Source: Chryseolinea serpens
GTDB lineage: Bacteria > Bacteroidota > Bacteroidia > Cytophagales > Cyclobacteriaceae
Assembly (NCBI RefSeq): GCF_900129725.1
Contig: NZ_FQWQ01000001.1
Span: 2,046,001-2,110,000, forward strand
DNA: 64,000 nucleotides
Reading direction: 5' to 3'
Below the pieces are notes generated by a model. That model saw only the letters and a program-made list of their open reading frames with translations. It searched no databases and was not told the origin of the DNA. Made by a program: the position numbers and the translations under genes. The first letter of the stretch is position 1. Every line of letters starts with the position of its first letter. This document shows positions 52,726-60,936 of the stretch, one piece after another.

Positions 52726-53439
52726 ATGAAAAAACATTATTTGACTATAGCCTTTATCCTCTTTGTCAGTGGCGCACTCGGACAAAGACTGTATGGCGGG
52801 CAACCAAAAGTCGCTATACCAAAATTCAGTATTGCGCTTTCGGCATCCACGGATCCTACATCTGAATATTATTACAAATCGGTAGAAAATAAATTAACCC
52901 AACTTGACACTACCGTGACCGCTGAACAAATTATCAGTTACACAAGGTATAAAGTTCAAACGGCCCATACCAATCCAAGCCTCCTGGATAGTCTGGCCAA
53001 TACGATGTACAAGCTGAACGAGGAAAAAAAATATAAGGACGCCATTTCCAAGGCAAAAGATCTTTTATCGTTAAGTCCTAATAATATTTCCGGGCACAAA
53101 GAAATCTCTCTGGCCTACAAACAACTTGGGAACGATAGTCTTTCGGGGCTACATTTCGCCATGCTCGTGAAAGTGCTCTCTTCCGTTTTTAAATATGGAG
53201 ACGGTTCGTATGACTATCCTTTTTTAATTAATAACTTTTTTGAGGGGATCTCCATCTACGAGGCCGCTTTCCGGTGTAACCCCAACAAAACGGCGCTAAT
53301 GTTAGACAAGAGCAAAAGACTTCTTGGAGCGTACAACGGATACTCCCGTGCCATGGACGAAATTCTGATCCGATACGCCGAACTCTCTCATTGGAAACCT
53401 TTTTTAAAGAAAGAGGACTACATTGTGGAGGAGAACTAA
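52726..53439 (+). CDS. DUF4919-like secreted protein
   Basis: A 237-residue secreted protein (signal YLTIAFILFVSGALG). The body is helical with YKDAISKAKDLLSLSPNNISG followed by HKEISLAYKQLGN, a TPR-like pair, and the YGDGSYDYPFLINNFFEGISIYE region that I associate with DUF4919, a Bacteroidota family of unknown function. It lies 9 bp behind the 155-residue gene, on the plus strand. It converges on the NTF2-like gene. Confidence 0.65.
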   Translation: MKKHYLTIAFILFVSGALGQRLYGGQPKVAIPKFSIALSASTDPTSEYYYKSVENKLTQLDTTVTAEQIISYTRYKVQTAHTNPSLLDSLANTMYKLNEEKKYKDAISKAKDLLSLSPNNISGHKEISLAYKQLGNDSLSGLHFAMLVKVLSSVFKYGDGSYDYPFLINNFFEGISIYEAAFRCNPNKTALMLDKSKRLLGAYNGYSRAMDEILIRYAELSHWKPFLKKEDYIVEEN

Positions 53440-53510
53440 CGCCTGGCAACAACCTGCTTTTTTTTGCACACGGCTTGTTATTTTTGAGATCGCCTAAACA
53501 ACATCCCCGG

Positions 53511-54056
53511 TCACTTCACGTCAATACCTTCATATTGTTTAGGCATAGGAAGATCCGGTCGCTCGTTTGTGTACTGAAGACTAATGATCCACCAGCGGCC
53601 TGCATCATGAATGAGTTGAAAACAGTTTATCCCTTTCCCCCTTTGTTGACTCTTCGCGCCGCCTCCCACGCGGAATTGATAGGTGGAGAACAGACTCATA
53701 ATATCTCCAAATCGCTCAGTAATCCGGTGGGTCTCCTCTACGTAAAAGTCGTTGGTGCGGAAAAATTCGTCGGTCCGTTTGGTGTATTCTTCGGGCGTCG
53801 AACTGCTATAGGACGGATGCCCTTGTGCGTCTGTTCTTACCACACCGAGAATGGCTTTTTCGTGAAAAAGTGATCTATACAATTCCCAGTTGCGCGCGCC
53901 GGCGGGACCCGAAAGCACCTTATGAAGGCAAAGGATCAGAGAGTCGGGGTCTTCAAATGAACGCTGTCCATAGGATGTCGATTGCAGCGTTAAGACTAAC
54001 AGTGCAGTGATAAAGAGCGACGCTGCATTTTTCATTTTCTTTTGGATCATACTCAT
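53511..54056 (-). CDS. Secreted NTF2-like (SnoaL/DUF4440) protein
   Basis: Started at MSMIQKKMKNAAS (54056), 5 bp after the upstream stop; MKNAAS at 54035 is possible. About 181 residues with signal ASLFITALLVLTLQSTSYG. NTF2-like fold: YRSLFHEKAILGVVRTDAQG, RTDEFFRTNDFYVEETHRI and CFQLIHDAGRWWIISLQYTNE, the last typical of the family's closing strand pair. It is the second gene of an operon with the DUF1579-like gene. A truncated copy lies at 42680-42828. Confidence 0.7.
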   Translation of the reverse strand: MSMIQKKMKNAASLFITALLVLTLQSTSYGQRSFEDPDSLILCLHKVLSGPAGARNWELYRSLFHEKAILGVVRTDAQGHPSYSSSTPEEYTKRTDEFFRTNDFYVEETHRITERFGDIMSLFSTYQFRVGGGAKSQQRGKGINCFQLIHDAGRWWIISLQYTNERPDLPMPKQYEGIDVK

Positions 54057-54061
54057 TAGAT

Positions 54062-54643
54062 TTAATCTTTCACTTTTGTATCTACCGCGATCCAGTTCAC
54101 CTCCCACGTCTTTCCACCGTCTTCCGAGAAAGACTGCTCAAAGCGGGCTGACGTTGGAGTGACGTCTGAAATAATAAATCGAACAAAGATGGCACGGCCA
54201 TTCAACGTCTCCTGGTTGTAGAACTCACCGCGGCCGTTCTTAAATTCACCGATCGTAGGCAAGGCCATACTACCACCCTTTAAATTTGCAAAATTGAGGC
54301 TCCACTGACGGGTTTCAGGATTGTAGAGCCGAAGACTCAGTCCCTCGAAATGTCCGGCGGGGCCATCGGCCACAAGTTCAAGCAGATTGGCTTTTCCATC
54401 CCAAACCTTCCTGACCACGCTGATGCCGTCGTACTCCACCCAGGTGGTCGATCCGGTCAGGGGTTTCTGAAGTCGCTTCAGGTGCGTTTTCCAGGTGCCG
54501 ATCTCAAAATCAAAGTCGTGCTGTCCGCTGCTTTCTGCGGAAGATGGGTCAGGCTTTTTCTGTGCCACCCCGTCGAAGGACAGGAAGACCGCCAGCAGGC
54601 AGATTATGCAGAGGCGTACTACCGGAACCCGTAATTGTTTCAT
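54062..54643 (-). CDS. Secreted DUF1579-like protein, paralog of the gene at 39681
   Basis: 193 residues with signal VRLCIICLLAVFLSFDGVA. The body HDFDFEIGTWKTHLKRL, GLSLRLYNPETRQWSLNFAN, LPTIGEFKNGRGEFY and FEQSFSEDGGKTWEVNWI aligns throughout with the protein at 39681. First gene of the operon with the NTF2-like gene (5 bp apart). Divergent from a MocR regulator, which may control it. Function unknown; likely ligand-binding in the periplasm. Confidence 0.72.
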   Translation of the reverse strand: MKQLRVPVVRLCIICLLAVFLSFDGVAQKKPDPSSAESSGQHDFDFEIGTWKTHLKRLQKPLTGSTTWVEYDGISVVRKVWDGKANLLELVADGPAGHFEGLSLRLYNPETRQWSLNFANLKGGSMALPTIGEFKNGRGEFYNQETLNGRAIFVRFIISDVTPTSARFEQSFSEDGGKTWEVNWIAVDTKVKD

Positions 54644-54704
54644 AGAAGATTTATTTAAATCCGGAACTTGTCCGATGGGTGTTGTTGCAAAAGTATATTT
54701 TTGC

Positions 54705-54748
54705 TGGATGGTGCAAGTAATCCAGTTTTAATATCTTAACTAATCCAG
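54705..54748. promoter_or_regulatory. Candidate MocR operator region
   Basis: A direct repeat TAATCCAG at 54717-54724 and 54741-54748, 24 bp apart. An inverted GGAT...ATCC pair overlaps it at 54705-54722. It lies just upstream of the MocR ATG in the 108-bp divergent region; a -7-like TATTTTTG sits at 54696-54703. Direct repeats of this spacing are typical of MocR/PdxR sites. Confidence 0.45.
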
Positions 54749-54751
54749 GGA

Positions 54752-56227
54752 ATGCAGCTTGTAAAGGAATTGCTCAAGATCGACCGGTCGTCGGATACCC
54801 CGCTTTACTTGCAGATCACGAATGCGTTTATTCAAAACATTCACCTGGGAAGACTTCGAAAGGGATTAAAATTACCCGGTTCGCGGGAGATCGCGGATGC
54901 CTTACACATCAACCGCATGACGGTGGTGGCTGCCTTTCAGGAATTGGACGCCCAAGGATGGATTGAGACGCTGCCCAGAAAGGGAACGTTTGTGAAGGTG
55001 GATCCCTCCACGTTGTCGCCAAAGAAATTAAGCGACGACCGCAGCGAATTCACGTTACCCCAAAAGACGGGATTCAAATATGACGCTGGCCCCGATGCAA
55101 AGGATGTCTTATCTTCTGATTTTCCTTCGGCTGGAAAAATAATTTTGCGGGATGGTGGCTATCCGGATGTGCGCCTCGCACCTATGGAGGACCTGGTCAG
55201 AAAAATAAGAAGTCTTTCACGCATTCCGTCCAACAAAAAATACCTGATGTATGGAAATGCACAAGGGACACTTTATTTAAGAGAACACCTGGCTGCATTT
55301 TTATGCGACACCCGGGGCTTGCGGATCACCCCCGAAAATATACTGATCACGAAGGGCGCCCAGATGGCCATTTATATCGCTGCGTCGCTACTGGTAAAAC
55401 AAAAAGAAGAGATCATTGTCGGGACACCCGGATACATCGGAGCGCAGTCAACGTTTAAACAAATCGGGGCCCGGATAAATTATGTGTCGGTGGATGAAGA
55501 TGGATTGGATATCGACGCTGTCGAAAAGATCTGTAAACAGAAAAGCATCCGGATGGTTTATGTCATTCCGCACCATCACCACCCCACGACTGCGACGCTC
55601 ACGCCTGAAAAGCGGATCCGCCTGCTGGAACTGGCCGCAAAATTCAAATTCGCCATCATGGAAGACGACTACGATTATGATTTTCACTATGACGGCAAGC
55701 CGATGATGCCCATGGCCAGTCTCGACCTGAATGGAAATGTGATCTATTTAGGCACGCTGACCAAGTCCTTGGCTCCCGCCATCCGGCTGGGATTTATCGT
55801 GGCGCCCGGGGAGTTCATACGCGCTGCGGCGCATTTCCGGAAATATATCGACTCTCATGGCGACAGCATCATTGAAAATGCCGTTGCGGAAATGTTCAAG
55901 GATGGCACCATTGCGAGACACCTTAAAAAATCCGTGAAGCTTTATAAAGAACGAAGAGACCACTTCTGCAGCTTGCTGACCAGTGAATTGGGAAAACATG
56001 TTTCTTTTACAATTCCGGAAGGAGGCATGCTGGTATGGGTTTCATTCTTAAAAAAAAATCTGCAGCTAGTCGCTGCGAAAGCGCTTGCAAAAGGGCTTGT
56101 CATGGGCAATGGGACCGACTACGATACAAAAAGAAAAAAATACAACGCGGTGGGCATGGGCTTTGCCTCCTTAAATTTTAAAGAGCAGGAGAAAGCGGTT
56201 CAGATCCTGAAAGAGATTTTGGAATAA
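54752..56227 (+). CDS. MocR-type GntR/aminotransferase fusion regulator
   Basis: 491 residues. The N-terminal GntR winged helix (1-75; PLYLQITNAFIQNIHLGRLR, LPGSREIADALHINRMTVV) is followed by a fold type I aminotransferase domain. The latter has MEDDYDYDFHYDG with the Asp that contacts PLP and the PLP-Lys in LGTLTKSLAPAIRLGF. MocR proteins sense PLP or PLP-amine adducts and regulate vitamin B6, GABA, taurine or related genes. Here the divergent genes are secreted proteins rather than metabolic enzymes. Length is normal. Confidence 0.92.
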   Translation: MQLVKELLKIDRSSDTPLYLQITNAFIQNIHLGRLRKGLKLPGSREIADALHINRMTVVAAFQELDAQGWIETLPRKGTFVKVDPSTLSPKKLSDDRSEFTLPQKTGFKYDAGPDAKDVLSSDFPSAGKIILRDGGYPDVRLAPMEDLVRKIRSLSRIPSNKKYLMYGNAQGTLYLREHLAAFLCDTRGLRITPENILITKGAQMAIYIAASLLVKQKEEIIVGTPGYIGAQSTFKQIGARINYVSVDEDGLDIDAVEKICKQKSIRMVYVIPHHHHPTTATLTPEKRIRLLELAAKFKFAIMEDDYDYDFHYDGKPMMPMASLDLNGNVIYLGTLTKSLAPAIRLGFIVAPGEFIRAAAHFRKYIDSHGDSIIENAVAEMFKDGTIARHLKKSVKLYKERRDHFCSLLTSELGKHVSFTIPEGGMLVWVSFLKKNLQLVAAKALAKGLVMGNGTDYDTKRKKYNAVGMGFASLNFKEQEKAVQILKEILE

Positions 56228-56318
56228 TATCCCCAACTCGCCCACAAGAAGGCGATTTTTCTCCCCATCGTTCTGACGGGAGCCCTGCGTTTGAGAAGGT
56301 TTCAGAAAAGCTTTGATC

Positions 56319-56540
56319 TTAAACTTCTGCGAAATATTTCATGGCCAGTTCCGTATAATGCAATGAAATGGTTCGCGCAGAGTGCCCGGGGTCTATTTCG
56401 GTCAGTTCCCAGGGATCATCTCCCAAAACTTCTTCTGTATCACTCATTCTTCGGCCTACTTCGAAAAGCCGATCCGTCGCAATTTCCTTAAGCACCGTTC
56501 CGGTGTTAATGGTAACTTCTGATGTGATGGGGACAAACAT
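56319..56540 (-). CDS. Small acidic protein of unknown function
   Basis: 73 residues from the ATG at 56540 (MFVPITSEVTINTG). Soluble and acidic, with EVGRRMSDTEEVLGDDPWE, then HYTELAMKYFAEV. The frame is open upstream to 56594. No family is recognised. It converges on the MocR gene. Confidence 0.4.
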   Translation of the reverse strand: MFVPITSEVTINTGTVLKEIATDRLFEVGRRMSDTEEVLGDDPWELTEIDPGHSARTISLHYTELAMKYFAEV

Positions 56541-56804
56541 AATTATTTCAGTTAGTATGATGTTATGACTATTTAAACTCAAACGGCATACCAAGCTCGC
56601 TTCGTGGGTCGAAACTGTTCGCAGGTTTCATTGGCCCAACACCCTGGGAATGGGCATACGAGTGTCTATCGAATTTAAATATTCTACGAGAAATTGTCAA
56701 ATCGCCGTAGGAGCCGCCGATACCCAAAGTACCCATCCCAAATAAAAATCTATCAACAAAACCCGTGCGCTGCGTGTTAAACCTAAGTTTTCGAAGCCGG
56801 AAAA

Positions 56805-57392
56805 ATGAGTGACACTGCACGAGCAAGAATACAACCCCGTCCAAACGAAAAAAAGAAATGCAAATGGGCCCACAGGGCGTTGCTGTTATTCCTCTGCGCG
56901 GGCGTCCAATTCCTGGCAAGTGCACAACCAACAACGACTAACATGACCACCACAACAGTATCAAATGAAGAGGCGGCGATCCGCACGCTGGAAGACAAGT
57001 TTGTGACGGCCTTCAACGCGGGGAATGTAGACGCGATGATGAAGAATTATATATCCGACAGCAGTCTCGTCGTTTTCGATGTCGTGCCACCACGACAGCA
57101 TCAGGGCGCAGAGGCTTATCGCAAAGCTTGGGTTGGCTTCTTCTCGCACTTCAGGGGAACTCCAAAAATCGCCATCAACGATCTGTCCATCACCGTCGAC
57201 GGAACGGTCGCGTTTAGCCATAGCATCCAGCGCGTCACCGGAATCGACACAAACGGCCGCGCCATCGACCGGACCGTCCGAGTCACCGACGGCTATCGCC
57301 AGATCGAGGGACACTGGCTGATCGTGCTCGAACATGTCTCGGTCCCCGTCGACGTAACCACCGGCAAAGCTGACCTTACATCAAAGCCTTAA
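56805..57392 (+). CDS. Secreted SgcJ/SnoaL-like NTF2-fold protein
   Basis: 195 residues with a basic start and signal ALLLFLCAGVQFLASAQ. The NTF2-like domain has EAAIRTLEDKFVTAFNAGNV, VFDVVPPRQHQGAEAYRKAW, VAFSHSIQRVTG and VTDGYRQIEGHWLIVLEHVS, which fit the SgcJ/EcaC ketosteroid-isomerase-like group. The gene is richer in GC than its neighbours, so transfer from a high-GC donor is possible. A 44-codon frame and a CBM9-like gene follow on the same strand. Confidence 0.75.
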   Translation: MSDTARARIQPRPNEKKKCKWAHRALLLFLCAGVQFLASAQPTTTNMTTTTVSNEEAAIRTLEDKFVTAFNAGNVDAMMKNYISDSSLVVFDVVPPRQHQGAEAYRKAWVGFFSHFRGTPKIAINDLSITVDGTVAFSHSIQRVTGIDTNGRAIDRTVRVTDGYRQIEGHWLIVLEHVSVPVDVTTGKADLTSKP

Positions 57393-57416
57393 CTGTCATT
57401 TTTAATTTATCCCCGC

Positions 57417-57551
57417 ATGGCCGCCTACGCTGAAACAGGACGGACGCCGGCCGCAAAAAAGGACATGGCCCGTTTGGAAAAAGGACTCGATGTGTATTTC
57501 AAAAAGCATTGGGAGGAACAAGGGATCGTATTGTTCCCGAAATTCAAATAA
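57417..57551 (+). CDS. Short 44-residue frame, perhaps a gene remnant
   Basis: ATG at 57417, stop TAA 57549-57551. The peptide (MAAYAETGRTPAAKKDMARL, then EKGLDVYFKKHWEEQGIVLF) is protein-like, Lys/Glu rich and ends PKFK. It reads like the C-terminal helix and strand of a larger protein but no parent is present. It lies 24 bp after the NTF2-like gene and 18 bp before the CBM9-like gene, so it could also be a small operon gene. Confidence 0.35.
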   Translation: MAAYAETGRTPAAKKDMARLEKGLDVYFKKHWEEQGIVLFPKFK

Positions 57552-57569
57552 CTTGTGCAAAAAAACTGA

Positions 57570-58229
57570 ATGGCTTTGAAACCGACGAACCCCAAAACCT
57601 ATACGGTCAGACGCATGTTGCATGATACATTAGGCGAAACTACCGCACACGATTCTGTGTCGTGGGAGCAAGCCCATGCTTTGCATGACTTTGTTTTTCC
57701 CTGGGAACCCGAGAAGCCCTCGGCGGCGATCACGTTTCGGGCACTGCACGACGACCACGGGTTGTATTGGCAATTCCGGGTACGGGACAAAGACATCAAA
57801 ACGTATGTGGACAAGAATGAAAAGTCGGAAGTGATCTTTGGCGATCGCGTGGAAATTTTCTTCAGCCCCGACACCACCCTGTCGACCTACTATTGCCTCG
57901 AGATAGACTCACTGGCCCGCGTGTACGACTACCGCGCCAACTACTACCGGAAATTCGATAGCGCCTGGCAATGGCCTTCGGGTCAACTGCAGGTACAGGC
58001 CCGGCTGGATGAGAATGGCTATGTGGTCACGGGCAGGATAGGTTTGCAGTCGCTGAAAGACCTGGGCCTGCTCACCCATGGCACGTTGCGTTGTGGCTTG
58101 TACCGGGGCAAATGTATGAAGATCGATCTGCAACAAGAGGCGATGCAATGGATCAGCTGGGTGACACCGGCATCGGCTACGCCCGATTTCCACATCCCGT
58201 CATCCTTCGGGATCTTTCAATTGGAATAG
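57570..58229 (+). CDS. CBM9-like carbohydrate-binding domain protein
   Basis: 219 residues of a single CBM9-like beta-sandwich: WEQAHALHDFVFPWEPEKPS (start), LYWQFRVRDKDIKTYV, IFGDRVEIFFSPDTTLSTYY, YCLEIDSLARVYDYRANYYR and the late MQWISWVTPASATPDFHIP. These are the strands and FGDRVEIFF core of this family in Bacteroidota. No signal peptide is visible, unusual for a sugar-binding protein. Usually such domains bind glycans next to other carbohydrate modules. The role here is uncertain. Confidence 0.75.
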   Translation: MALKPTNPKTYTVRRMLHDTLGETTAHDSVSWEQAHALHDFVFPWEPEKPSAAITFRALHDDHGLYWQFRVRDKDIKTYVDKNEKSEVIFGDRVEIFFSPDTTLSTYYCLEIDSLARVYDYRANYYRKFDSAWQWPSGQLQVQARLDENGYVVTGRIGLQSLKDLGLLTHGTLRCGLYRGKCMKIDLQQEAMQWISWVTPASATPDFHIPSSFGIFQLE

Positions 58230-58332
58230 CGATGTAACAGAAGAAAACCAAGCTGGATGGCCAAAATATCTGGCAGCGCAACAACGTCATACTATTTTCA
58301 ACGACATTCACCCATCATCGGTAGCCTAATAA

Positions 58333-58352
58333 CCCTGGCCTTAAGGCCAGGG
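58333..58352. repeat. Solo copy of the dispersed GGCC hairpin
   Basis: A perfect 20-bp palindrome CCCTGGCCTTAAGGCCAGGG, preceded by AATAA. It is the same hairpin as in the inverted elements at 33984 and 34262. It lies between the convergent CBM9-like and DUF4136 genes. Confidence 0.85.
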
Positions 58353-58398
58353 CCAAAATAATTCCCCGCCGGTTAAAAAGCCGCATTCGCATTGAGCC

Positions 58399-58965
58399 TC
58401 AACGCGATTTCTTGACAGGATACTTTTTGAAGATCTTGGCGGTGTAGTCCATCACCAGTTGCTGGACGTCGTCGGTCAACTTGAACGTCTTGTTGGCCAT
58501 GCCGGTCCACACCTGTTTCCGGGTTTGCGTGTCGTACATGGCAAACTTTAATATACCGTCTTCTTCGGCGGTGGCAATGATCTTCCCCCCGGCAACCGGG
58601 GCCGAGCCGGCCACATAGTATCCGGGGCCCGCCACACCCACACCCAGGCTGAGCGTAGGGGTCTGCGAATAGGTCATGATTTCCTGCACGCTGGTGAAGA
58701 AGAGAAAGACGGCGTCCGGGTGTAGGGTGTCCATCTTCAGGCCCCGGCTGATCAGTTCCTGATTGGCAGCGTAAGTGATGGAACCACCATAGAGCTTGTC
58801 TCTGCGGTATCGGTTCAGGACGCTGTCGCCAGGAGCAAGCCACGCATACGTCTTGAACTTCTTGAAATCGGTTTGGGTGTCGTGGTCCGACTTGATGGAT
58901 TGCGCTCGCAGCGACACGGATAGGGCAAGGCAAATGCTCACCCGCAGGATGTGTAATTTTTTCAA
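58399..58965 (-). CDS. DUF4136 domain secreted protein
   Basis: 188 residues, apparently starting at TTG at 58965 because the signal peptide (LHILRVSICLALSVSLRA) begins directly after it and no ATG is close. DUF4136 features: SDHDTQTDFKKFKTYAWLAP near the mature N-terminus, LISRGLKMDT, and the late KQVWTGMANKTFKLTDD and YTAKIFKKYP. The family is periplasmic or lipoprotein-associated with unknown function; here no lipobox Cys is present. Confidence 0.78.
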   Translation of the reverse strand: MKKLHILRVSICLALSVSLRAQSIKSDHDTQTDFKKFKTYAWLAPGDSVLNRYRRDKLYGGSITYAANQELISRGLKMDTLHPDAVFLFFTSVQEIMTYSQTPTLSLGVGVAGPGYYVAGSAPVAGGKIIATAEEDGILKFAMYDTQTRKQVWTGMANKTFKLTDDVQQLVMDYTAKIFKKYPVKKSR

Positions 58966-59046
58966 TGGAGAGGGGGTTTATGCTAAGATAAGACTTTAAG
59001 CCTTCGTTGTGTTCCAAAATGTATGAAATAGCCAACCCTCCAAACG

Positions 59047-59550
59047 CTAATCTTTCGGAATCAAATTCTGATTAAAAGCAATTTCCCAAAGATGCCCGTC
59101 CGGGTCTTGAAAATAGCCGGCATAGCCTCCCCAAAAAGTTTTTTGAGCCTGTTTTACAATGGTGGCACCCGCTTTCTTGGCCTGGGTCATGATGCTATCC
59201 ACTTCGGCTTCGTTGCGGGTAGTATAGCCAATTGAAAATTCCGTCGATGAGGGGTTGCCTCTTCCCACCTGGGCATCCCAGGCCAAATTATCCCGGGTAT
59301 ACAGGGCAAGGACCATCCCGTTTTTTAAGTCAAAGAAAGCCACCTCGCCATGTTCAAACTCCTTGCCGACAATACCTTTTGAAGCCAACCCCATACCCTG
59401 ATGATAAAACTTGAACGACCTCTCAAGATCGTCCACCCCTAACGTTAAAATCGTAAATCGCGGTTCCATTTTAGAATTTGGTTTTTGGATTTGAGTAAAA
59501 GCAGCCAGTGTCGATACGATCACCGCGGCTACCATGATGTTTCGTTTCAT
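59047..59550 (-). CDS. VOC (glyoxalase-fold) family protein with N-terminal hydrophobic leader
   Basis: Started at the ATG at 59550 (MKRNIMVAAVIV); a TTG four codons upstream and MEPRFTILTLGVDDL at 59469 are alternatives. The VOC domain (about 28-165) has FTILTLGVDDLERSFKFYHQ, NGMVLALYTRD and the closing GYAGYFQDPDGHLWEIAFN. The family spans glyoxalases, dioxygenases and resistance proteins; this one keeps the DPDGHxWE metal site. The leader looks like a signal peptide, rare in this family, so the start is uncertain. Confidence 0.8.
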   Translation of the reverse strand: MKRNIMVAAVIVSTLAAFTQIQKPNSKMEPRFTILTLGVDDLERSFKFYHQGMGLASKGIVGKEFEHGEVAFFDLKNGMVLALYTRDNLAWDAQVGRGNPSSTEFSIGYTTRNEAEVDSIMTQAKKAGATIVKQAQKTFWGGYAGYFQDPDGHLWEIAFNQNLIPKD

Positions 59551-59756
59551 TTTTTTACTCAAAGCTAATCCGAACGGGTAGCAGGGACTTCGTAAAAATG
59601 CGACAAAAAATAAGCCTGTCTCCTACCCCCGCTGTCTACGGGGTGGGCGACCGTTGTCGCGATTCACCCCAAAATTGTCGAGTTCACACCCGGTCCAATC
59701 CTGAAATGAATTCCAACTTTGTGCTGTCAACAAAAATTAAAATAACAGCAATCCCT

Positions 59757-60572
59757 ATGGCTACAGCATCGCAATCAAAGGAGCAACCCGATAAACTTAT
59801 CAACAGCGGCTACGCACCGGTTAATGGCATCGAAGTGTATTACGAAATCTATGGCGAGGGCAGGCCTGTTATTTTGCTGCATGGCGCGTATATGACCATC
59901 GATATGAACTGGGGCCAACTCATCCCTGAACTGTCGAAAACGAGGAAAGTAATTGCCCTTGAATTGCAGGGACACGGGCATACACCCTTTTCAGAGAGAA
60001 CCTTATCGCGTGCTACGTTGGCCAGTGATGTGGAAGGCGTGATGGATTACCTGGAGATTGACACGGCGGATGTAGTCGGGTATAGTTTTGGCGGCACGGT
60101 GGCTTACCAGTTTGCCCTGCAAAGTCCGAAGCGGTTAAGAAACTTGGTGATCATTTCTACTACTTATAAAACCAGTGGTTGGATGCCGGAAGTAACCAAC
60201 GCGTTTAAAAACAGGAAGCCCGAGATGTTTACAAACTCGCCACTGCATGCCGCTTACAACGCCGTGGCTCCCGACAAAACAAAATGGCCAAAGTTCCTGG
60301 AACAGATGTTTGCTTTAGCCGGCGAGCCTTATGACCTGGGTGAAGAAAATATCGCGAAAATTACGGCGCCCGTCTTGCTGATCGCGGGCGACAACGATGG
60401 GCTGGACAAAATTGAGTTGATCAAAACATATCAACTCCTGGGCGGTGCCATCTGTGCCGATTTTGGCGCTATGCCCAAATCGCAATTGGCCATTGTTCCG
60501 TCGCAGGGGCATTGGAGCTTGATCATGCAAACGCAAATCTTATTCGGTTATTTGGATCGTTTTTTACAGTAA
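59757..60572 (+). CDS. Alpha/beta hydrolase with Ser nucleophile
   Basis: Started at the ATG at 59757 (MATASQSKEQ); an ATG at 59706 and a longer frame from 59598 exist. About 271 residues. HG motif VILLHGAYMTIDMNW, nucleophile elbow GYSFGG (Ser), acid in LIAGDNDGLDK, and catalytic His in SQGHWSL complete the triad. No secretion signal. It could be an esterase or peroxidase-type hydrolase. Divergent from the VOC gene; followed by a hairpin. Confidence 0.85.
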   Translation: MATASQSKEQPDKLINSGYAPVNGIEVYYEIYGEGRPVILLHGAYMTIDMNWGQLIPELSKTRKVIALELQGHGHTPFSERTLSRATLASDVEGVMDYLEIDTADVVGYSFGGTVAYQFALQSPKRLRNLVIISTTYKTSGWMPEVTNAFKNRKPEMFTNSPLHAAYNAVAPDKTKWPKFLEQMFALAGEPYDLGEENIAKITAPVLLIAGDNDGLDKIELIKTYQLLGGAICADFGAMPKSQLAIVPSQGHWSLIMQTQILFGYLDRFLQ

Positions 60573-60587
60573 TGGCGCGATAAACAA

Positions 60588-60631
60588 GGTGCCATGCGAG
60601 ACCCGCATCGATCTTCTCGTCTCATGGCACC
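60588..60631 (+). terminator. GC-rich hairpin after the hydrolase gene
   Basis: GGTGCCATG-C-GAGAC (60588-60602) pairs with GTCTCATGGCACC (60619-60631), one bulged C, 16-base loop. No T-run follows, so its role as terminator is only likely by position, 15 bp after the stop. Confidence 0.5.
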
Positions 60632-60673
60632 CGCACGCGCCGTCCCGGACTCCGACGTTGGCGAGCCCTCTGA

Positions 60674-60835
60674 TTAGGTCTTCGGCTCTTCATCCGGGCG
60701 CTCATCCTGCAAGGTGATCACGACGGGGTTGTTCAAGGGCCGCACGTGAATGAACCGGCCCACTTCAAAGCCACAGGCTTCGAGCCATTTGCCGGCAGAA
60801 ACATCAAAATTGGCGGAATTGGCCCAGTTTGTCAA
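60674..60835 (-). CDS. SymE-like short protein (possibly truncated)
   Basis: A 53-codon frame from a TTG (60835) to TAA (60674). The central part, AGKWLEACGFEVGRFIHVRP, followed by a short strand NPVVITLQDE, matches the AbrB-like core of SymE-family proteins (GKWLxxxGFxxGxxVxV). Typical SymE proteins have about 15 more N-terminal residues; upstream a TGA lies 8 codons before the TTG. It is either a short complete gene with a non-ATG start or an N-terminally truncated one. SymE proteins are type I toxins or nucleoid-type DNA binders. It abuts the Avs-like gene. Confidence 0.5.
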   Translation of the reverse strand: MTNWANSANFDVSAGKWLEACGFEVGRFIHVRPLNNPVVITLQDERPDEEPKT

Positions 60836-60936
60836 TTTTACTATATTCCCAATTCATACAGGTAGAATCTTTGGCACCGCCGATTAGAATTACAGCCACA
60901 AAACGCACAATCGTATTTTGATTTCATGACTATTAA

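Noticed and set aside
56569-56934. A 121-codon minus-strand frame
   Set aside because: It overlaps the start of the secreted NTF2-like gene at 56805, which has a convincing signal peptide and fold; the minus frame has no recognisable feature.
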